From an uncultured Ectothiorhodospiraceae bacterium (GTDB lineage Bacteria; Pseudomonadota; Gammaproteobacteria; UBA6429; Thiohalophilaceae), in NCBI GenBank assembly GCA_947259425.1, contig CAMYMO010000058.1, positions 1 through 18,561 of the forward strand: DNA of 18,561 nucleotides, read 5' to 3'. Shown here one piece after another: positions 14,673 to 18,561 of the stretch. Position 1 is the first letter of the stretch. Each line of letters opens with the position of its first letter. The position numbers and the translations under genes are program-made. The notes below the pieces were generated by a model. The model searched no databases. It had not been told where the DNA came from and was given only the letters and a program-made list of their open reading frames with translations.

Positions 14673-15164
14673 TTAAACTTCAGTTGGCGAAATTAATAAG
14701 CGATCCTGTTCATGCCAGCGTGACTTAAACATTTCAAATCCAATACACTCACCCGTTTCAGTCTGTGCACCAGTATCCGAAAAAATCTGTAATTTTTCTA
14801 TTTCTGACCAGTTAAGAGCGGAATTCAATTGCAATTGATTTTCTAAGGCATCGAGGTCAGATATAAAATGCAGGGTAATGCGATGGTTTCCCATCTGTCT
14901 TAGGATCAATAATCCGGAGCGGACCTCCCGAATTGTTGTAAATAATGTAAATGGATGTTCCAGTGTCGCTTTTTCAATATCGATCGAATCGGTTGCTGTT
15001 TCCGTGATAACCCACCAGCTTTTACCACCAATTAACACCATATTGTCGTAATTAGGGTGATTTCGTTTTAACACGCCCAGGCAATCAGTCAATAGTTGCA
15101 TTGCCGACCGAGTATTAATTGCCATTAATTCATTCTCGTTCAATAAAATTTTTCGGTTTGTCAT
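14673..15164 (-). CDS. Hypothetical protein, 163 residues
   Basis: I do not recognise this protein. It begins MTNRKILLNENELMAINTRS, lacks a signal peptide or membrane helix, and looks like a soluble alpha/beta protein. Notable features are GGKSWWVITE (about 47-56), a pattern of alternating hydrophobic residues suggesting beta strands (FTLFTTIREV, GLLILRQM, RITLHFISDLD), and an acidic C-terminal half ending LLISPTEV. A good Shine-Dalgarno (GAGGTG, 8 bases before the ATG) supports expression on the minus strand. It converges on the EAL-HDOD gene, with 61 bases between stops. The absence of recognisable motifs, plus a full-length open frame with a ribosome site, argues for a real but narrowly distributed gene. 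Confidence 0.75.
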   Translation of the reverse strand: MTNRKILLNENELMAINTRSAMQLLTDCLGVLKRNHPNYDNMVLIGGKSWWVITETATDSIDIEKATLEHPFTLFTTIREVRSGLLILRQMGNHRITLHFISDLDALENQLQLNSALNWSEIEKLQIFSDTGAQTETGECIGFEMFKSRWHEQDRLLISPTEV

Positions 15165-15178
15165 TACAAAACACCTCT

Positions 15179-15203
15179 TCCTGAGTTTTGATTCAATTCA
15201 GGA
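15179..15203 (-). promoter_or_regulatory. Inverted repeat in the leader of the minus-strand hypothetical gene
   Basis: TCCTGA (15179-15184) and TCAGGA (15198-15203) flank 13 bases. Read on the minus strand the arm nearer the gene adjoins the AGGAAGAGGTG ribosome-binding region, about 15 bases before the start. A hairpin here could shade the ribosome site. Only six pairs form, so this is tentative. Confidence 0.3.
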
Positions 15204-15325
15204 GAATAATAGAGGCGAGGACCTGTACCGACTTGTCCAGAAACGACAATCGTTTATCAGTGGTTTTGTTAAGGGAATAGGGTTGTTATTTAATCGTATC
15301 GACAAAAACTGATTATACTGCGCTT

Positions 15326-15354
15326 AGCTTGGGTAAGCTGGGGTAAGCTGGGTA
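15326..15354. repeat. Three tandem ~10-bp repeats beside tRNA-Leu
   Basis: AGCTTGGGTA (15326-15335), AGCTGGGGTA (15336-15345) and AGCTGGGTA (15346-15354) follow each other directly, 10 bases past the CCA end of the minus-strand tRNA. The repeats therefore lie in the tRNA 3' trailer or just beyond. A 5-bp stem AGCTT/AAGCT can form on the minus strand, but no canonical terminator is seen. The gap 15165-15364 holds nothing else I can identify. Confidence 0.7.
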
Positions 15355-15364
15355 ATCGAAGAAA

Positions 15365-15451
15365 TGGTGCCGAGGAGAGGACTTGAACCTCCACGGGGTT
15401 GCCCCCACTAGCACCTGAAGCTAGCGTGTCTACCAATTTCACCACCTCGGC
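15365..15451 (-). tRNA. tRNA-Leu (anticodon CAG)
   Basis: Read on the minus strand, 87 bases beginning GCCGAGGTGGTGAAATTGG and ending CTCGGCACCA, with encoded CCA. The acceptor stem GCCGAGG pairs with CCTCGGC. The anticodon stem CTAGC/GCTAG carries the loop TTCAGGT, giving anticodon CAG that reads CUG. A long variable arm (GTGGGGGCAACCCC) and the T-arm GAGGTTCAAGTCCTC are class II leucine features. It is transcribed away from rnr. Confidence 0.96.
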
Positions 15452-15488
15452 TAAGATGGGCTTTACATGTACTTTCTCTGGGGCCGCG

Positions 15489-15518
15489 ACTTTACCGGCA
15501 AAACTTCTAACTTGTCAA
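15489..15518 (-). promoter_or_regulatory. Promoter for tRNA-Leu
   Basis: On the minus strand, TTGACA (15513-15518, perfect -35), an 18-base spacer, and TAAAGT (15489-15494, 4 of 6). The -10 is followed directly by a GC-rich discriminator CGCGGCCCC, as in stable-RNA promoters under stringent (ppGpp) control. The expected leader before the tRNA 5' end is about 30 bases. Confidence 0.65.
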
Positions 15519-15548
15519 TTTAAAATGCTAACTTTATTGATATATAAA

Positions 15549-15557
15549 TGTTATAAT
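15549..15557 (+). promoter_or_regulatory. Extended -10 promoter for rnr
   Basis: TG-T-TATAAT is a perfect extended -10 element. No good -35 lies at the right distance, as is usual for this class. The -10 ends 10 bases before the rnr ATG at 15568, so the transcript would start about 3-5 bases before the ATG. It is divergent from, and back to back with, the tRNA-Leu promoter. Confidence 0.6.
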
Positions 15558-15567
15558 TCGAGCATAT

Positions 15568-18165
15568 ATGAGCAAAAGAAAAAAAGACCCTCACGCGGAG
15601 CGTGAATCCCTCAAGTACGAAAATCCTATTGCCAGTCGTGAATTTATCCTCGAATTCCTTGAGTCCGCTGGAGTTCCATTAAGACTCGATGCGATTGCGA
15701 GCCACTTCAGCTTAACGGATGAAACAAACCGTACGGCCTTACACAGAAGATTACGGGCGATGGAGCGAGATGGCCAAATTCTGTTTAATCGACGTAAACA
15801 ATACTGTATTGCCAGTAAAATGGACCTGATTCCCGGCCGTGTCATTGGCCATCCCAGTGGATTTGGTTTTTTAGTACCCGATAAGGGGGGGGATGACCTT
15901 TTTCTGTCTGCGCGTGAAATGCATGCGGTAATGCACAGTGACCGGGTTGTTGCTCGTGAAGTCGGTGTGGATCGTCGTGGTCGTCGTGAAGGCATGGTGG
16001 TCGAGGTTCTGGAACGTGGCATGTTACATATTGTCGGCCGCTTGTTTGTTGAAGGCGGTATGGGTTTCGTTATTGCCGATAATAAACGTATTCCGCATGA
16101 CATCTTAATTGCTAAAGATGATTTCAACGGCGCTAAGCATGGCCAAATTGTTTCTCTGGAGATTATCGAATACCCAACTCGAAATCGTCAGGCGATCGGA
16201 AAGGTCATTGAAGTCATCGGCGATCATATGGCGCCGGGAATGGAAATCGATATTGCCATTCGCAATTACGATTTACCACAACAATGGCCGGCCGAGGTCG
16301 AGTCTGAGATTAAAAGCTTAACTGAACACGTCTCGGAACAGGATAAACAAGGGCGCGAAGATATTCGCAAGCTACCATTGGTGACGATCGATGGAGAGGA
16401 TGCGCGCGATTTCGATGATGCTGTCTATTGTGAACCTCAAGGCAAGGGTTGGCGCTTATTGGTGGCCATTGCGGATGTCTCTCATTACGTCAAACCCAAT
16501 AGCGCACTCGATAATGAAGCGAATAATCGCGGTACCTCAGTCTATTTCCCGGAACGGGTGATACCGATGCTGCCTGAAATTTTGTCGAATGGATTGTGTT
16601 CATTAAAGCCGAAGATCGACCGTCTCTGTATGGTCTGTGATATGAATATTAGTCCAAGCGGTCAGCTCAAGGATTATCGTTTCTATCCAGCGGTGATGCA
16701 TTCGCACGCACGATTAACCTATAACAAAGTTGCAGCAATGTTGGTCGAAGGCGACAAGGCATTATCTCATGAATATAAAGGGGTTCTGCCACACTTAAAG
16801 AACCTTTATGGATTATTTAAGGTTCTCCTAAAAGCCCGTGAGCGCCGCGGTGCGATCGAATTTGAGTCAACCGAAACCCGTATTGTCTTCGGTGAAAATA
16901 AAAAGATTGAACAGATTATCCCGGTTACCAGAAACGATGCCCATCGATTAATCGAAGAATGCATGCTGATGGCGAATGTTGCCACCGCTGAATACCTGAA
17001 TAAGCACGAGATGCATGCCCTGTATCGGAATCATGAGCCGCCGGGTGAAGAGAAATTATCTGAGTTGCGAGAATTCCTTTCCGAGATCGGCCTGAACCTG
17101 GGCGGCGGTAATGAACCCGAACCTGCTCACTACAAAAAATTACTTGAATCGATTCGCGATCGTCATGACTCGCATTTAATACAGACGGTTTTATTGCGCA
17201 GTTTAAAACAGGCCGTGTATTCACCTGACAATCTGGGTCACTTTGGTTTGTCTTATGACGCTTATGCTCATTTTACCTCGCCGATACGCCGTTATCCTGA
17301 TCTGTTAGTGCATCGGGCGATACGTCATATCCTGGCGGGTAAAACGGTTGAACAATATCTTTATAGTGCTGATGACATGGCCATGTTAGGTGATCACTGT
17401 AGCGTGACTGAAAGGCGTGCGGATGAGGCCACTCGTGATGCAACGGACTGGCTCAAATGTGAGTACATGTTGGATAAGCTTGGTCAGGAGTATCAAGGTG
17501 TTATTACGACCGTAACGGGTTTTGGTATTTTTGTTGAGCTAAAAGATATTTATGTTGAAGGGCTGATACACATCACGGCCTTGAAGCAGGATTATTACCA
17601 CCATGATCCCATTCATCATCGCTTGGTAGGTGAACGTAGCGGTAAAATGTATCGCTTAGGTGACCCGATCAATGTACTGGTCGCCCGAGTTGATCTGGAT
17701 GAGAAAAAAATCGATTTTGATCTCGCTGATGGTCAGCCGGATATAAAAAGGAACAAAAGATCGGGTAAACACAATACCGGTTCACGTTCTCGAGCTGAAA
17801 AAGCAGACAAGAAAAATAAGAACAAAAAGAAAGGCCAGAAGAAAAAGGTCAGCAAGAAAAAGTCGACGAAGAAAACATTAGTTAAGAAGAAAACGAGCAA
17901 GAAAAAGACCAGCAAAAAAAAGAGCGCTCTAAAAAAAGATAGTAAGAAAAAAGCTATCAAGAAAAAAGGCACCAAGAAAAAAACCGTTAAGAAAAAAAGT
18001 ACCAAGAAAAAAATTGCCAATAAGAAAAGCAGCAAAAAGAAAACAGCCAATAAAAAGAAAGCGAAGAAAAAATTCTCAAGCAAAAAATCATCAGGCAAAA
18101 AAACGGCTGGCAAGAAAAAACGTGCTGATAGTAGTAAAAAGAAACAGGCCCAGCGTAGGCGTTAA
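15568..18165 (+). CDS. rnr: Ribonuclease R with long lysine-rich tail
   Basis: Processive 3'-5' exoribonuclease that degrades structured RNA and acts in rRNA and tmRNA quality control. The 865-residue product has an N-terminal winged helix (about 20-85), cold-shock domains (about 90-240, including GHPSGFGFLVPD), the RNB catalytic domain with IDGEDARDFDDAVY (metal-binding D275, D281, D283, D284) and HFTSPIRRYPDL, an S1 domain (about 640-725, YQGVITTVTGFGIFVEL), and a tail at 727-865. The tail is 65 lysines in 139 residues, mostly KKK[ST]x-type units, longer than the E. coli basic tail (whole E. coli protein 813). No Shine-Dalgarno lies before the ATG, and the promoter is so close that the mRNA may be nearly leaderless. 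rlmB follows after 11 bases. Confidence 0.97.
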   Translation: MSKRKKDPHAERESLKYENPIASREFILEFLESAGVPLRLDAIASHFSLTDETNRTALHRRLRAMERDGQILFNRRKQYCIASKMDLIPGRVIGHPSGFGFLVPDKGGDDLFLSAREMHAVMHSDRVVAREVGVDRRGRREGMVVEVLERGMLHIVGRLFVEGGMGFVIADNKRIPHDILIAKDDFNGAKHGQIVSLEIIEYPTRNRQAIGKVIEVIGDHMAPGMEIDIAIRNYDLPQQWPAEVESEIKSLTEHVSEQDKQGREDIRKLPLVTIDGEDARDFDDAVYCEPQGKGWRLLVAIADVSHYVKPNSALDNEANNRGTSVYFPERVIPMLPEILSNGLCSLKPKIDRLCMVCDMNISPSGQLKDYRFYPAVMHSHARLTYNKVAAMLVEGDKALSHEYKGVLPHLKNLYGLFKVLLKARERRGAIEFESTETRIVFGENKKIEQIIPVTRNDAHRLIEECMLMANVATAEYLNKHEMHALYRNHEPPGEEKLSELREFLSEIGLNLGGGNEPEPAHYKKLLESIRDRHDSHLIQTVLLRSLKQAVYSPDNLGHFGLSYDAYAHFTSPIRRYPDLLVHRAIRHILAGKTVEQYLYSADDMAMLGDHCSVTERRADEATRDATDWLKCEYMLDKLGQEYQGVITTVTGFGIFVELKDIYVEGLIHITALKQDYYHHDPIHHRLVGERSGKMYRLGDPINVLVARVDLDEKKIDFDLADGQPDIKRNKRSGKHNTGSRSRAEKADKKNKNKKKGQKKKVSKKKSTKKTLVKKKTSKKKTSKKKSALKKDSKKKAIKKKGTKKKTVKKKSTKKKIANKKSSKKKTANKKKAKKKFSSKKSSGKKTAGKKKRADSSKKKQAQRRR
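17746..18162 (+). repeat. A-rich lysine-repeat coding segment of rnr
   Basis: This segment encodes residues 727-865 of RNase R and consists largely of AAA/AAG codons interrupted by Ser, Thr, Ala and Gly codons. It contains several homopolymer runs: A8 (17914-17921) and A7 (17931-17937, 17977-17983, 17992-17998), plus A6 runs. These are likely sites of length variation or polymerase slippage. Confidence 0.85.
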
Positions 18166-18176
18166 GGCGTTAACCC

Positions 18177-18561
18177 ATGTCTAAAACGGGTTCGAAATCT
18201 GGTAAACGATCAGGAACAAGATCAGACAAAATCTATCTTTATGGTTTGAACACAATTCAAACACTATTGGCAACGACGCCAGAACGGGTCCTGGTCATCT
18301 ATTTTGAACAAAATCGGAAAGATAAACGTACTCAAGCCATCTTAGATTTGGCCCAGCAACATGGGATTCCTCATCAATTATGTCAACGCAGTTTATTTGA
18401 AAAGAACCTGGGCGAAGTTAATCACCAGGGCGTGATGGCGGAGACGAAACCGACTGCTGCGCAATCTGAGAATGAACTTTATCAACTGTTAGATTCAATA
18501 AATAAGATTCCATTTCTATTATGCCTGGACGGGATTACCGATCCCCATAACCTGGGTGCAT
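18177..18561 (+). CDS. rlmB: 23S rRNA 2'-O-methyltransferase RlmB (3' partial)
   Basis: SpoU/TrmH-family enzyme that methylates the ribose of G2251 in 23S rRNA. The open frame from ATG 18177 runs off the window end (128 codons seen). It starts with a basic stretch MSKTGSKSGKRSGTRSDK, then IYLYGLNTIQTLLATTPERV, the substrate-binding domain of the family, then NHQGVMAE and LCLDGITDPHNLGA, which is SpoU motif 1 at the start of the knotted methyltransferase domain. The remaining catalytic motifs lie outside the window. The spacing of 11 bases from rnr gives the usual rnr-rlmB pair. Confidence 0.94.
   Translation, partial: MSKTGSKSGKRSGTRSDKIYLYGLNTIQTLLATTPERVLVIYFEQNRKDKRTQAILDLAQQHGIPHQLCQRSLFEKNLGEVNHQGVMAETKPTAAQSENELYQLLDSINKIPFLLCLDGITDPHNLGA

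Noticed and set aside
15207..15239. Possible sigma-28 promoter for the minus-strand hypothetical gene (ACAAG ... GCCTCTAT)
   Set aside because: The spacer is 15 bases and the -10 matches at only 5 of 8 positions, with a non-consensus -35; much weaker than the 13315 candidate.
17733..18113. 126-residue minus-strand open frame rich in Phe and Leu
   Set aside because: It is the reverse complement of the AAA/AAG lysine repeat in rnr, which necessarily gives Phe/Leu codons; it looks like a membrane protein only by composition.
1..18561. CRISPR arrays, insertion sequences, prophage, toxin-antitoxin or defence systems
   Set aside because: I looked for transposase, integrase, repeat-spacer and paired small-gene patterns on both strands and found none; the only candidate accessory segment is 13289-15364.

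Overview
The window reads as a stretch of conserved gammaproteobacterial chromosome of moderate GC content. The gene order nnr-tsaE-amiB-mutL-miaA-hfq-hflX-hflK-hflC-DUF2065-purA-...-rnr-rlmB is the classical order known from Escherichia coli and Pseudomonas. A hisZ gene sits between the DUF2065 gene and purA, and a tRNA-Leu gene lies just before rnr. Both features suggest a non-enteric gammaproteobacterium (an organism with short-form HisG plus HisZ). I cannot name the genus from the sequence alone.

Layout: 1-1971 holds the 3' part of nnr (the start lies outside the window) and tsaE. 2111-3424 is amiB, a septal murein amidase with a signal peptide, AMIN domain, Amidase_3 domain and C-terminal LysM. 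A 317-bp gap then holds two tandem degenerate copies of a 'HSERSEES'-type dispersed repeat. 3742-8162 holds mutL, miaA, hfq and hflX. 8224-10445 is the overlapping hflK-hflC pair, which encodes the FtsH-modulating membrane complex. A strong intrinsic terminator at 10465-10514 lies almost on top of the ribosome binding site of a small DUF2065 gene, which is followed closely by hisZ and then purA. An 11- to 13-bp hairpin follows purA.

The least conserved part is 13289-15364. It holds a plus-strand EAL-HDOD (YuxH/CdgJ-like) gene whose upstream region has a sequence very like a flagellar sigma-28 (FliA) promoter. Facing it on the minus strand is a 163-residue protein I do not recognise, and a degenerate repeat copy lies between them. 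Then comes tRNA-Leu(CAG) on the minus strand, with a stable-RNA-type promoter back to back with an extended -10 promoter for rnr. RNase R carries a 139-residue tail that is about 47% lysine. The window ends inside rlmB.

Functionally this is mostly RNA and genome housekeeping (mismatch repair, tRNA modification, Hfq, ribosome rescue and splitting, RNase R, 23S methylation), cell-wall splitting, membrane protease control, and purine/histidine synthesis. I see no CRISPR array, insertion sequence, prophage or defence island. The points most worth a second look are the sigma-28-like promoter on the EAL-HDOD gene, the histone-H1-like RNase R tail, the near-leaderless start of rnr, the loss of the MutL endonuclease motif, the terminator that abuts the DUF2065 gene, and the unknown minus-strand protein.
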